The position numbers and the translations under genes were made by a program. A stretch of 64,000 nt of DNA from Anaerococcus sp. Marseille-P3915 (GTDB lineage Bacteria > Bacillota > Clostridia > Tissierellales > Peptoniphilaceae), in assembly GCF_900258475.1 (NCBI RefSeq), contig NZ_LT984887.1, positions 1,188,306-1,252,305 on the forward strand. The letters are read 5' to 3'. Of the stretch, positions 8,719 to 17,303 are shown piece after piece. The notes under the pieces were generated by a model. That model saw nothing but the letters and a program-made list of their open reading frames with translations. It was not told the DNA's origin and ran no database searches. Within the stretch, counting starts at the first letter, position 1. Each line of letters opens with the position of its first letter.

Positions 8719-8746
8719 AGGCCCTCCTTTATTTTATTATAACACA

Positions 8747-8772
8747 AAACCTCCCAATCTGAGATTGAGAGG
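8747..8772 (-). terminator. terminator of the marR-ABC operon
   Basis: A 10-bp stem (CCTCTCAATC with GATTGGGAGG, one G-U pair) with a 3-base loop is followed by TTTTG on the minus strand, just past the second ABC exporter gene. Confidence 0.85.
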
Positions 8773-8781
8773 CCTATATTT

Positions 8782-10650
8782 TTAGTCAAGTTCTAGCCTA
8801 CCTGTGTATAATTGCCAGTAGGTTCCCTTTTCTTTTATTAACTTGTCGTGGTTGCCACGTTCTATTATCCTACCTGAATCCATTACCATGATTACATCAG
8901 AGTTTTGGATGGTGGATAGCCTGTGGGCTATGACTATGGAGGTTGATCCTGTCATAAGATTATCCATGGCTTCTGTTACATCCCTTTCTGTGGATGTATC
9001 AATTGATGAGGTCGCCTCATCTAAAATTAGCATTGGTGGTTCTGCAAGGGCTGCCCTTGAGATTGATATTAATTGGTTTTGACCATCTGAAAGTGATGAA
9101 CCGTCGCCATTTATCTCTGCCTGGTACCTATCAGGAAGTCTCTTGATGAAGGAATCTGCACCTGAAAGCTTGGCTGATAATTTTATGTCACTTTCACTTG
9201 CATCTAGCCTTCCATATCTGATATTTTTCTCAATTGTATCTGTAAAGAGGTTTACATCTTGAAGAACCATTCCAAAGGCACGCCTTAAGTGGTCTTTTTT
9301 GATATCTCTAGTATCTATCCCATCTACTTCTATAGAGCCATTGTCTATTTCATAAAATCTGGTGATGACATTGGTTATGGTTGTCTTACCAGCACCGGTT
9401 GAGCCTACAAAGGCAATTTTTTCACCTGGATCTGCGTAGAAGGAAATGTCCTTTAGGATTTGGTTTTTACCATCATAGGAGAAGTCTACATTTTTAAATT
9501 CTAGCCTACCCTCAAGCATCTTGTAGTGTTTCTTCTCTCCATCATCCCACATCCAGGCATAGCGACCTGTTAGCTTATCAGATTCTTCTATTGAACCATC
9601 TGCCTTTTGATAGGCATTGACTAGCTCTATAAAGCCAGTGTCTTTTTCTATTGGCATGTCAATTATTTCAAAAATTCTATCAGCACCTGCCATGGCTTGG
9701 AAGACCATGTTGGCCTGTTGGCTGACATTTACTATTGGGTTTTGGATTTGTCTGATATTTGATAAAAATGCTGCAAGAACACCTACTGTGAGGTCTCCCT
9801 GAATAGTGAAATATACACCCAGAACAGTAATTGCCGCATAGAGGATATTTACCATATTTATCAAAAATGGCATCATCCTACCTGCATAGGTATTGGCCCT
9901 GGCAAAGGCTGACCTTACATTTTCACTTTTATCATAAAAATCATCAAAGGCCTTCTCTTCCCTAGAAAATACCTTTACTACCTTTTGACCAGATAGGGTT
10001 TCTTCTGAAAAACCGTGTAAAGTAGACACATTCGCCTGGCCCTCGCCGAAGCTTTTGGCTGACTTAAGAACTATCTTTGATAGGATTGGTATCATTACCA
10101 AAAGGCCTAAAAATAGGGTAAAGGTCAAGCCAAAGCTTAGTTTAAACATGACAAGTATTGTACCTGTAAACATGATTGTAGCCCTAACTATGGTTGGAAC
10201 TGTATTTGCAAGTGCCTGGCTTAGAACATCTGTGTCGTTGGTAAATCTTGACATAATCTCGCCGTGTTGGTTGGAGTCAAAGAAATTTATTGGCATTTTT
10301 TGAATTTTTTCAAATAATTCTTCCCTTATATTTCTTATTGACCTTTCCCCTATCCTTACCATAAGTCGTGAATAGATAAAGGATGTGGCTGCTGATACAA
10401 AATAAATTGCACCCATTTGTAGGCAGGCTATCTTTAGCCCATCTAAATCTGCCTTTAAGATGTAAGAGTCAATGATTGGCTGGAGCATATTTACTCCCCA
10501 AATTTGAGTAAGGGCTGATACTATTACGCAGACTACTATCAAAAACATCTGCCACTTGTATTCAAAAAGGTAGGATAAAAGTCTAGCTATTGATGAAAAC
10601 GAAATATTTCTTCTATATGATTTGCCATTCATCTTGTGACTATTATTCAT
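8782..10650 (-). CDS. heterodimeric ABC exporter subunit, catalytic half
   Basis: Half-size exporter of about 622 residues: a six-helix type IV permease domain, then a nucleotide-binding domain from about residue 375. Walker A GSTGAGKTT, Walker B LILDEATSSID with the catalytic Glu, and H-loop VIAHRLST are canonical. The signature is altered to LSDGQ. With the upstream partner it should form one working and one degenerate ATP site, as in BmrCD/TM287-288-type multidrug or lipid exporters. The domain is unusual in having an insert of roughly 30 residues around 345-375 between membrane and ATPase parts. Start at 10650 is chosen for AAGGAGGT about nine bases upstream. It overlaps the partner gene by 8 bp. 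Confidence 0.93.
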   Translation of the reverse strand: MNNSHKMNGKSYRRNISFSSIARLLSYLFEYKWQMFLIVVCVIVSALTQIWGVNMLQPIIDSYILKADLDGLKIACLQMGAIYFVSAATSFIYSRLMVRIGERSIRNIREELFEKIQKMPINFFDSNQHGEIMSRFTNDTDVLSQALANTVPTIVRATIMFTGTILVMFKLSFGLTFTLFLGLLVMIPILSKIVLKSAKSFGEGQANVSTLHGFSEETLSGQKVVKVFSREEKAFDDFYDKSENVRSAFARANTYAGRMMPFLINMVNILYAAITVLGVYFTIQGDLTVGVLAAFLSNIRQIQNPIVNVSQQANMVFQAMAGADRIFEIIDMPIEKDTGFIELVNAYQKADGSIEESDKLTGRYAWMWDDGEKKHYKMLEGRLEFKNVDFSYDGKNQILKDISFYADPGEKIAFVGSTGAGKTTITNVITRFYEIDNGSIEVDGIDTRDIKKDHLRRAFGMVLQDVNLFTDTIEKNIRYGRLDASESDIKLSAKLSGADSFIKRLPDRYQAEINGDGSSLSDGQNQLISISRAALAEPPMLILDEATSSIDTSTERDVTEAMDNLMTGSTSIVIAHRLSTIQNSDVIMVMDSGRIIERGNHDKLIKEKGTYWQLYTGRLELD

Positions 10651-12406
10651 TAGCTCCACCTCCTTGTTGTTGGATATCATAGGTATCCCTATAGGTCTTG
10701 TTATTTGCGTAAAGCTCTTCGTGGCTGCCTATAGCTTCAATCTTTCCTTCATTCATCACTATAATCCTATCAACATATTTAAAGGAAGATACCCTTTGAG
10801 ATATGATAAGCTTTGTAAGATCCTTGTTAAACTTGTTGATCCCATCGATGATCGCTGACTCTGTCTTGGTATCTACTGCTGATGTAGAGTTATCAAGGAT
10901 TAGAATCTTAGGATTTTTAAGAAGGGCTCTGGCTATGGTTAGCCTTTGTCTTTGGCCACCAGATACACCGACTCCTCCTTGGCCTAGAACCGAATCATAG
11001 CCATCGTGACGTTCTTTGACAAAGCCATCAGCCTGGGCAATCTTGCTTGCCTCAATAATCTCTCCTAGGTTTGCTGACTCATCTCCCCATCTTAGGTTAT
11101 CTGCAATAGTTCCTGAAAATAGGGTGTTTTTCTGGAGAACTATTGCTACATCATCCCTTAAGGTTTTGAGGTCATAATCTTTAACATCATGGCCACCTAC
11201 CTTAAGCGATCCGCAAGAAATATCATAAAGCCTAGGTATAAGCTGAACTAGGGTTGATTTTGATGAACCGGTTGATCCCAAAATCCCTACAGACTCACCA
11301 CTTTTTATGTGAAGATTTACATCTTCTAATTGGTATTGGTCTGAATCTTTTTCATATTTAAAGCATACATCTGTAAAGTCAATTGACCCATCTTCTAGTT
11401 TTAGGCCTTCGATTTTTTGACTATTATCCATTGAAGGCTTCCTGTCAATAACTTCTACAACCCTAGTAATGCCAGGAGAAGCTCCCATGAAGGTAGTAAG
11501 AACCATGGACATGCCTATAAAGGCGCCTAGAAGCATTGTCGCATACATATTAAAGGAAACCAAGTCGCCTACCCCAAGTCTGCCTTCTATAATCTCAATT
11601 CCTCCAAAGTAGGTAATGGCTACGAAGGTTGCAAATAAGATTACATTGGCAATTGGAAATAGATATGACATTGGTCCTTGAGATCCATCTGCGTATTCAA
11701 ACATCTTTTCATTTTGGATCATGAACTTGTCAATTTCGTATCTTTTCCTCACAAAGGCCTTGATAACCCTAGAGTTGTTAAGATTTTCTTCTATGACTAA
11801 GTTTAATTTATCATATTGGAATCTTGCCTTCCTAAACTTAGGTATAGCAAAGCTTGCAAGGCCCATAAGCATGGCAAATAAAATTGGCACAGCCACTAAA
11901 AATATCAAAGATAATTTAAGCGATGCATTTAGGGCCAAAACAAAAGAAACTACCGCCATTGCCACAGTCTTAATGACAAATCTTGTCGACATAAACATGG
12001 ACATGGCTATTTGTTGAACATCTGATGATAGTCTTGTAAGTAGGGATGGGACCCCAAAATAATCTATATCCTCAAAAGAAAATCTTTGGATATTTTCAAA
12101 TTGAGCCAGACGGGCATTGTGACCCATGCCTGATGATGAAATTCCGGCGTTTTTTGTAGCCTTCATACCAAAAAACATTGTCAAAAGAGCTGCTATGACC
12201 ATCAAGATTCCATACTTAATAGCCATTCCCAAGTCCTTGCCCTGAACAGCATTATTAAGGGTAAGGGCCATAAGGTATGGAATAAGTAGCTCAAGTATAG
12301 TCTCTAAAATTGTAAAAATCCTAGAAAGATTTCGATTTTTCTTGTACTCTCCCAGGTATTTCTTGATATAAGAAAAGGACCTGTTAAATTCTTTTATAGA
12401 TTCCAT
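10643..12406 (-). CDS. heterodimeric ABC exporter subunit, degenerate half
   Basis: A 587-residue half-exporter with six membrane helices (about residues 30-310) and a C-terminal ATPase domain. The ATP site is visibly degenerate: Walker A reads GSTGSSKST (Ser for the usual Gly before Lys), Walker B reads LILDNSTSAVD (Asn in place of the catalytic Glu), and the H-loop reads ISQRVSS (Gln for His). The signature VSGGQ is close to consensus and would serve the partner's canonical site. Its ATG overlaps the marR stop as TAATG, with AAAGGAGG upstream. The MarR neighbour suggests inducible drug or metabolite export. The substrate is unknown. Confidence 0.93.
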   Translation of the reverse strand: MESIKEFNRSFSYIKKYLGEYKKNRNLSRIFTILETILELLIPYLMALTLNNAVQGKDLGMAIKYGILMVIAALLTMFFGMKATKNAGISSSGMGHNARLAQFENIQRFSFEDIDYFGVPSLLTRLSSDVQQIAMSMFMSTRFVIKTVAMAVVSFVLALNASLKLSLIFLVAVPILFAMLMGLASFAIPKFRKARFQYDKLNLVIEENLNNSRVIKAFVRKRYEIDKFMIQNEKMFEYADGSQGPMSYLFPIANVILFATFVAITYFGGIEIIEGRLGVGDLVSFNMYATMLLGAFIGMSMVLTTFMGASPGITRVVEVIDRKPSMDNSQKIEGLKLEDGSIDFTDVCFKYEKDSDQYQLEDVNLHIKSGESVGILGSTGSSKSTLVQLIPRLYDISCGSLKVGGHDVKDYDLKTLRDDVAIVLQKNTLFSGTIADNLRWGDESANLGEIIEASKIAQADGFVKERHDGYDSVLGQGGVGVSGGQRQRLTIARALLKNPKILILDNSTSAVDTKTESAIIDGINKFNKDLTKLIISQRVSSFKYVDRIIVMNEGKIEAIGSHEELYANNKTYRDTYDIQQQGGGANE

Positions 12407-12846
12407 TAATCCTCCTTTTTAAAATCTTCCTTGATTGTGCTAATCAAAAGCTTAAGAGCATCTTTTATCTCTCTAACCTTCTCATCGCCCAATCTCTGTT
12501 TCATTCTAACATTTGATTCATTGATCGGTTTTAATCTCTCATCCCTATTTTTCTTGCCCTTTTCAGTAAGCCTTAGGATTCTGATTCTCTTGTCAACTTC
12601 ATCCGGGATTAGGTCTATTAGACCGTCCTCCCTTAGATTTTTGATGATATTGTTGACTGTTTGCTTGGGAGCACTCAGCCTTTCAGATATATCCTTTTGG
12701 GTAGGATTTTCCATAAAGCCTATGTGGATTAGGACGATAGTCTCAAGGTCATTTAAGCCATAGACCTTTGCCCTCTCCTTATTTAGGCCATTGGCACATC
12801 TTAGCAAAGAAAAAATATAGAATATGGGTTCTTTTTCAAAATTCAT
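12406..12846 (-). CDS. MarR family transcriptional regulator
   Basis: About 146 residues from the preferred start. A winged helix-turn-helix core is evident: DISERLSAPKQTVNNIIKNL as the helix-turn-helix, then the wing with the family hallmark Asp-Lys-Arg (VDKRIRIL), then LTEKGKK. N- and C-terminal helices would dimerise. In the family these proteins repress neighbouring exporter genes until a ligand binds. Here it is the first gene of the unit with the two ABC exporter halves, fitting autoregulation. Start at 12846 is preferred because AGAGGGAG lies directly upstream. An in-frame ATG at 12876 would lengthen it by ten residues. Confidence 0.93.
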   Translation of the reverse strand: MNFEKEPIFYIFSLLRCANGLNKERAKVYGLNDLETIVLIHIGFMENPTQKDISERLSAPKQTVNNIIKNLREDGLIDLIPDEVDKRIRILRLTEKGKKNRDERLKPINESNVRMKQRLGDEKVREIKDALKLLISTIKEDFKKED

Positions 12847-12895
12847 ACTCCCTCTTTCTCTAAAGTAAATAAACAATTTTAATTTATCTATATTT

Positions 12896-12923
12896 ATTAT
12901 AGTACTATTTGGGACTAAGTCAA
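12896..12923 (-). promoter_or_regulatory. promoter of the marR-ABC operon
   Basis: On the minus strand, TTGACT (12923-12918) and TATAAT (12901-12896) are spaced by 16 bp, a near-consensus housekeeping promoter about 50 bp before the marR start. The AT-rich imperfect repeats around the -10 could hold the MarR operator, but I cannot define it. Confidence 0.8.
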
Positions 12924-12976
12924 GAAGATAAGTCGAAAATTAAATTTTTTTATGTATAATATTTTAGAGGTGTAAA

Positions 12977-13882
12977 ATGATAGATTATTTAAAAGACCAG
13001 GGCATAAATGATAACTTAATTGCCCAATTAGAAAAATATAGAAAAGAAAATGGCCTTGATGATTCTGATAGGGTCATTAAGCCAGAATATAAATATTATG
13101 GAAAAGAAGTCTTAGAAGAGGCAATTGCAGCCCTTCTTGCAGGCAAAAATATCCTCCTTACAGGAGCTAAGGCTACAGGAAAAAATGTCCTTGCGGCCAA
13201 CCTTTCCTATTTATTTAAAAGGCCAGCCTATGATATTTCCTTCCACGTCAATACAGACTTTGCTTCCCTTATCGGGGCTGATACCTTTAAGGATGGTGAG
13301 GTCAAATTTAGGAAGGGTCCTATCTTTGAGGCAGCCCTAAATGGTGGTTTTGCAATATTAGATGAGATTAATATGGCTAAAAACGAGGCCATTTCAGTCC
13401 TCCACGCAAGTCTTGACCACAGGAGGATTATCGAAATTTCTGGTTTTGATAAGATAAAGCTTGATCCAAATACCAGATTTATAGGGACAATGAACTACGG
13501 CTATGTAGGCACTCGTGAATTAAATGAAGCCCTTGCTTCTAGGTTTATGATTATAAATGTGCCAAACATCAGCGAGTCTAACCTTGATAAGCTCCTTACA
13601 GATAATTTCCCAAAATTAAAAGAAAAATACCGCAAGGCCTTTATTGATGTCTTTATATCTTTACAAACAAAGAGCGAAAATAACGAGATATCAACCAAGC
13701 CAGTCGACCTAAGAGGACTAATCGGAGCAATCGAGATAATGAGAGTGGGACTCAATCCATATAAGGCGATCATGATGGGTCTTGTAAATAAGTCCTTTGA
13801 TGCCTTTGAAAGGGAGATAGTCCTTGATGCTATCAAAACAAAAATACCTGAATCAATAGATGAGAGTGTCTTTGATGAATGA
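12977..13882 (+). CDS. MoxR-type AAA+ ATPase (GKN variant)
   Basis: A 301-residue single-domain AAA+ protein. The P-loop reads GAKATGKNVLAANL (about residues 60-73), with Asn replacing the usual Ser/Thr after Lys. Walker B is FAILDEINMAK near 125. A sensor-1 region FIGTMNYGYVGT lies near 163 and an arginine-finger candidate is in ELNEALASRF. Members of this class remodel or load cofactors into partner proteins together with VWA-domain proteins. The partner gene follows with an overlap. Start supported by GAGGTG six bases upstream; TATAAT lies at 12955-12960. Function in this organism is unknown. Confidence 0.88.
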   Translation: MIDYLKDQGINDNLIAQLEKYRKENGLDDSDRVIKPEYKYYGKEVLEEAIAALLAGKNILLTGAKATGKNVLAANLSYLFKRPAYDISFHVNTDFASLIGADTFKDGEVKFRKGPIFEAALNGGFAILDEINMAKNEAISVLHASLDHRRIIEISGFDKIKLDPNTRFIGTMNYGYVGTRELNEALASRFMIINVPNISESNLDKLLTDNFPKLKEKYRKAFIDVFISLQTKSENNEISTKPVDLRGLIGAIEIMRVGLNPYKAIMMGLVNKSFDAFEREIVLDAIKTKIPESIDESVFDE

Positions 13883-15605
13883 AAATTATGAAAAAATAAG
13901 AGAGTACAACATAATATGGGACTTTGCGGATGATTACAAATTCATCCCCAAAAAATCCTATCCTATGGATCAAGTCTATAAAAATATGACAACAGGCTTT
14001 ATCATAAAGACCTTTGATTTTGATATGCTTGATTCTTTCTTTGCTTATTTAAGAGATGAAAATCCCTTCTATGAGGAATTTTCCTATATAACAAATCTCT
14101 TACTTGAGGATATAGCCTTTAAAAGTCTTAAAGATTCTAATTTAGTAATAGAAAAGTTCAGAAAAACCTACGCAAGTAAAATCCTACGCAAATACCGCTA
14201 CCATGAGGCAGATGACCTAAAAGAACAAATTGAAAAGGCCTACTATGGCAAGGTCCTAGGCAAGCCAATCACAGAAGGATCCCTTTTTAGAAATATTTAC
14301 AATGAGATTTTTAAAATCTATACACTAGATACGGCAGACCTTATTGATAAATTAAATAAGGTCTTTAAGACATATTTTGCCTTTGAAAGATCAGAAGAAA
14401 ACCAGGCCCTCCTTAATGAAATGATCAAGGATAAGGAGCCTAAGGATTTTAAATCTTCTAAAAAGGATGAAGAAAAGGCAGATTTTTCTGATGAATTTAT
14501 CAAGGATCAATTTAACATAGGTTCTGCAGAATTTACAGGCAATATCTACCTGGAAGATAAGAAAAAGGACAATGACAGGCACCTTATCCTCTTAAATGCT
14601 GATAAGGAAGGCTACCACACAAGTGATGAATTTATAGAAGACTTCTACGGCAAAAGCATCTACCCAGAAGCTAAGGTCAGAGCCCTAGAAGAAAAAGTAG
14701 CCAAGGGAGTCCATGCTGGCAAGAGCCTTTATTTTACAAAAGGAATCTACAAGGATAGCCCAAATGCCAGGTTTTATAAGAAAAATAGGGATGAAGTTTA
14801 CGAAAAAAACAAGGCATATATAGAAAAAAACCTAGCAATTAACAACCGTTCGATTAAGGAACTTGCCCAGACTATAAAAAATTCTATAGCTAATTATGAA
14901 GATTTTTCAGAAATTTCTAAATCCTACGGCATGGTTGATTCTACCAAGGCCTGGAGGGCATCCGTCCTAAAGGATTTTAATATCTTTGACAATATGGAAA
15001 ATGACGATGTATCCAGTTTTAAGGTGGATTTGCTCCTAGATTCATCGGCCAGTCAAAATAAAAGACAAGAGATAATAGCCAACCAAGCCTACATCATAGA
15101 AAATGCCATGGATGAGGTAGGAATTCCAATTAGGGTCATGTCTTATTCGACCCTAAGAGATCACACAGTCTTTAATATTTTTAGGGACTATAATGAAAAA
15201 CACAAAAACAATGAGATTTATAAATACTTTGCCTCAGGATCAAATAGGGATGGCCTAGCCTTTAAGCTTTTAAATGAGCTAATAGATAAGACTAAGGACA
15301 ATGAAAAGCACATCCTAATAATCCTTTCAGATGGCAAACCAAACGATGAAAAGGCAAATATAAATACAGTTAAGCTCCTTCAAAAAAACCAATATGTGGG
15401 AGAACTTGCCGTAAATGACACAGCCAAGGAGATTAGAAATATCAAAAACGATGAAGTATCAGTCCTTGGAGTCTTTACCGGCGAAGATGAAGATTTAGAA
15501 AATGCCAAGCTAATCTATGGGGCAGATTTTTGCAAGATAAGTAGCCTAGAAAACTTCTCTAAGGTCGTATCAATCTTTATAAAAAATACAATAATGAAAA
15601 TGTAA
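13875..15605 (+). CDS. VWA-domain protein paired with MoxR ATPase
   Basis: About 576 residues. The first 370 residues are hydrophilic and charged, with no family I recognise. The C-terminal 190 form a von Willebrand A domain: the MIDAS motif is DSSAS in VDLLLDSSASQNKRQ (about residue 392 counted from the upstream start at 13860), a Thr/Ser-containing SGSNRDG block follows, then LIILSDGKPND. No signal peptide is present, so the protein is probably cytoplasmic. The gene overlaps the MoxR gene: ATG at 13875 (GAGAG 8 bases upstream) is preferred over 13860. The pair resembles MoxR/VWA chaperone couples (CoxD/CoxE, NorQ/NorD, RavA/ViaA in design), but no obvious client metalloenzyme is adjacent. 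Confidence 0.85.
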   Translation: MNENYEKIREYNIIWDFADDYKFIPKKSYPMDQVYKNMTTGFIIKTFDFDMLDSFFAYLRDENPFYEEFSYITNLLLEDIAFKSLKDSNLVIEKFRKTYASKILRKYRYHEADDLKEQIEKAYYGKVLGKPITEGSLFRNIYNEIFKIYTLDTADLIDKLNKVFKTYFAFERSEENQALLNEMIKDKEPKDFKSSKKDEEKADFSDEFIKDQFNIGSAEFTGNIYLEDKKKDNDRHLILLNADKEGYHTSDEFIEDFYGKSIYPEAKVRALEEKVAKGVHAGKSLYFTKGIYKDSPNARFYKKNRDEVYEKNKAYIEKNLAINNRSIKELAQTIKNSIANYEDFSEISKSYGMVDSTKAWRASVLKDFNIFDNMENDDVSSFKVDLLLDSSASQNKRQEIIANQAYIIENAMDEVGIPIRVMSYSTLRDHTVFNIFRDYNEKHKNNEIYKYFASGSNRDGLAFKLLNELIDKTKDNEKHILIILSDGKPNDEKANINTVKLLQKNQYVGELAVNDTAKEIRNIKNDEVSVLGVFTGEDEDLENAKLIYGADFCKISSLENFSKVVSIFIKNTIMKM

Positions 15606-15671
15606 AAAGAGCTAGGGCCTAGCTTTCCAAGAGTTAATCTCAGGAAAGCTAAGGCTTTAGCTCTTTTTTAA
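15606..15671. terminator. bidirectional terminator between vwa and murJ
   Basis: A long imperfect stem joins 15606-15628 (AGAGCTA..CCTAGCTTTCC) with 15643-15667 (GGAAAGCTAAGG..TAGCTCT). A T-run ends it on the plus strand and an A-run begins it, so it can stop both convergent transcripts. It overlaps the murJ stop region. Confidence 0.85.
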
Positions 15672-17239
15672 TATCTTTGTTTTCTTTTTTTCTTTGCTAC
15701 TCTTTTTTCTTTTTCCCTTCTTCCAAATATCTTATGATAAATGTGATTTACAAGGTCCATAACTTCAGGAATCCTAGCAAGTAATATAAGCAAAACATAA
15801 ACAAATCCTGCCACAATAATTGCCCCAAAAAGAGCTATTATATGGCTTATTTTGCCTGCAAGTCCTGAATAGGTAAGCATGGCAAGAGATGCCATTATGC
15901 ATGTAGCAAGGATAATCTTACCTAAAGATATGGCAGCCTGTCTAAAGTTAAAGGCCCCAAAATTGTCCCTAAACTTATAAAGCATAAAGGCTGATCCTAT
16001 GGCAGTTGATAAAACTGTGGCATAGGCAAGTCCCTCTAGATCAAAAAACTTAATTAGTATAAAGTTTAGGATAATATTTAAAAATTGTTGCATAACTACA
16101 ATTATAACCGGTGTCTTACTATCGCCAACCGCATAAAATCCTCTATCCACCACATCTGACAAAGATTGGAAAATTATATAAGGTGAGTAGGCTGTAAGCA
16201 AACTTGCAACTATGGCTGTATCATCGCTTGTAAAGGCATTTCTTTCAAAAACAAGCTCTATTATTGGTCTAGATAGAACCATCATCCCGATTGTAGCAGG
16301 TATTACTAGACTCATAGTAGTGACAACTGCAGATGATATTTCCCCCTTCATCTGCTCAAACTCACCAGCTTGGCCAAGGCTTGCAATCTTTGGAAAGATA
16401 GCTGTAGTTACAGAAACTGTAATTACACCTGTAATTAGGGTAAGCATGGTCTTTGAGTAAAATAGCTTTGATATGGCAGCCTTGCCAAAAAAGGCTGAAG
16501 CCATTGAGTTATCTGCAATTATAGAAAGCTCGCCTGCCGCAGATGATATTATAATCGGAATTGATATGAGCATTAAGCTTCTTACATATTTATTATGAAT
16601 ATCAAATGTTCTCTTATGCTCATAACCTGCATCTTTCGCAGCCTTTGGAAATAGGATATACTGGAGGACATTTCCCAAAAGCGCCCCTATAATCAAAAGG
16701 TAAGGATTGCCAGTAATACCGGTTAGGATGGTGAAAATTATTATAATCACATTCATCAATATACCGGTTATGGCTGGGTCAAAGAAATTACCCTTTAGGT
16801 TCAGATATCCCCTAAAGACTGCTGAATAAAGGTAAGCAAAGACTGCAAACATCATTATCCTGGTGTAATTTGTGGCAAGATCTAGCCACTCTCCCTCTAG
16901 GGATGGGCTTAAAATTTTTGAAAATGGTCTTGCAAAAATTATACCAAGGACTACTGCAACAAGGCCAAATCTCATCAAAATATTGAAAATATTTGATGTA
17001 AATTCCTCAGCGGCCGCTTCGCCCTCCTCATTTTTTGCCTTGTTATATATTGGTATGAAACCTGAAATAATACCGACTGCCACAAAGTTTGCTGCAACTA
17101 CTGGCAGGGTATTGGCTGTTGTGTAAATGCTTTTTAGATCACTGGCTCCGATAAAGGATGCCATTACAGCCTCTCTAACAAAGCCAAAGACTTTGGAGAC
17201 TATAGTTATGATCATAAGCATGAGTGTTGTTTGTCCCAT
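15668..17239 (-). CDS. murJ: lipid II flippase MurJ
   Basis: A 523-residue polytopic protein with about fourteen hydrophobic segments, matching the MviN/MurJ family that flips undecaprenyl-linked peptidoglycan precursor to the outer face. The N-terminal part shows SKVFGFVREAVMASFIGAS, characteristic of MurJ helix 1-2, and a GxxxD/R-containing RGYLNLKGNFFDPA block around 130. The C-terminus is a basic tail (RREKEKRVAKKKRKQRY). It follows the CydC-like gene after 64 bp without a clear terminator between, so cotranscription is possible. It converges on the VWA gene. Family-level function is well supported; polysaccharide flippases are the nearest alternative. Confidence 0.92.
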   Translation of the reverse strand: MGQTTLMLMIITIVSKVFGFVREAVMASFIGASDLKSIYTTANTLPVVAANFVAVGIISGFIPIYNKAKNEEGEAAAEEFTSNIFNILMRFGLVAVVLGIIFARPFSKILSPSLEGEWLDLATNYTRIMMFAVFAYLYSAVFRGYLNLKGNFFDPAITGILMNVIIIIFTILTGITGNPYLLIIGALLGNVLQYILFPKAAKDAGYEHKRTFDIHNKYVRSLMLISIPIIISSAAGELSIIADNSMASAFFGKAAISKLFYSKTMLTLITGVITVSVTTAIFPKIASLGQAGEFEQMKGEISSAVVTTMSLVIPATIGMMVLSRPIIELVFERNAFTSDDTAIVASLLTAYSPYIIFQSLSDVVDRGFYAVGDSKTPVIIVVMQQFLNIILNFILIKFFDLEGLAYATVLSTAIGSAFMLYKFRDNFGAFNFRQAAISLGKIILATCIMASLAMLTYSGLAGKISHIIALFGAIIVAGFVYVLLILLARIPEVMDLVNHIYHKIFGRREKEKRVAKKKRKQRY

Positions 17240-17303
17240 AAGAACCTCTCTTTATATCATATGTGTTATTATATCATTTAAGCTTATAAAGGACAAATAT
17301 ATG

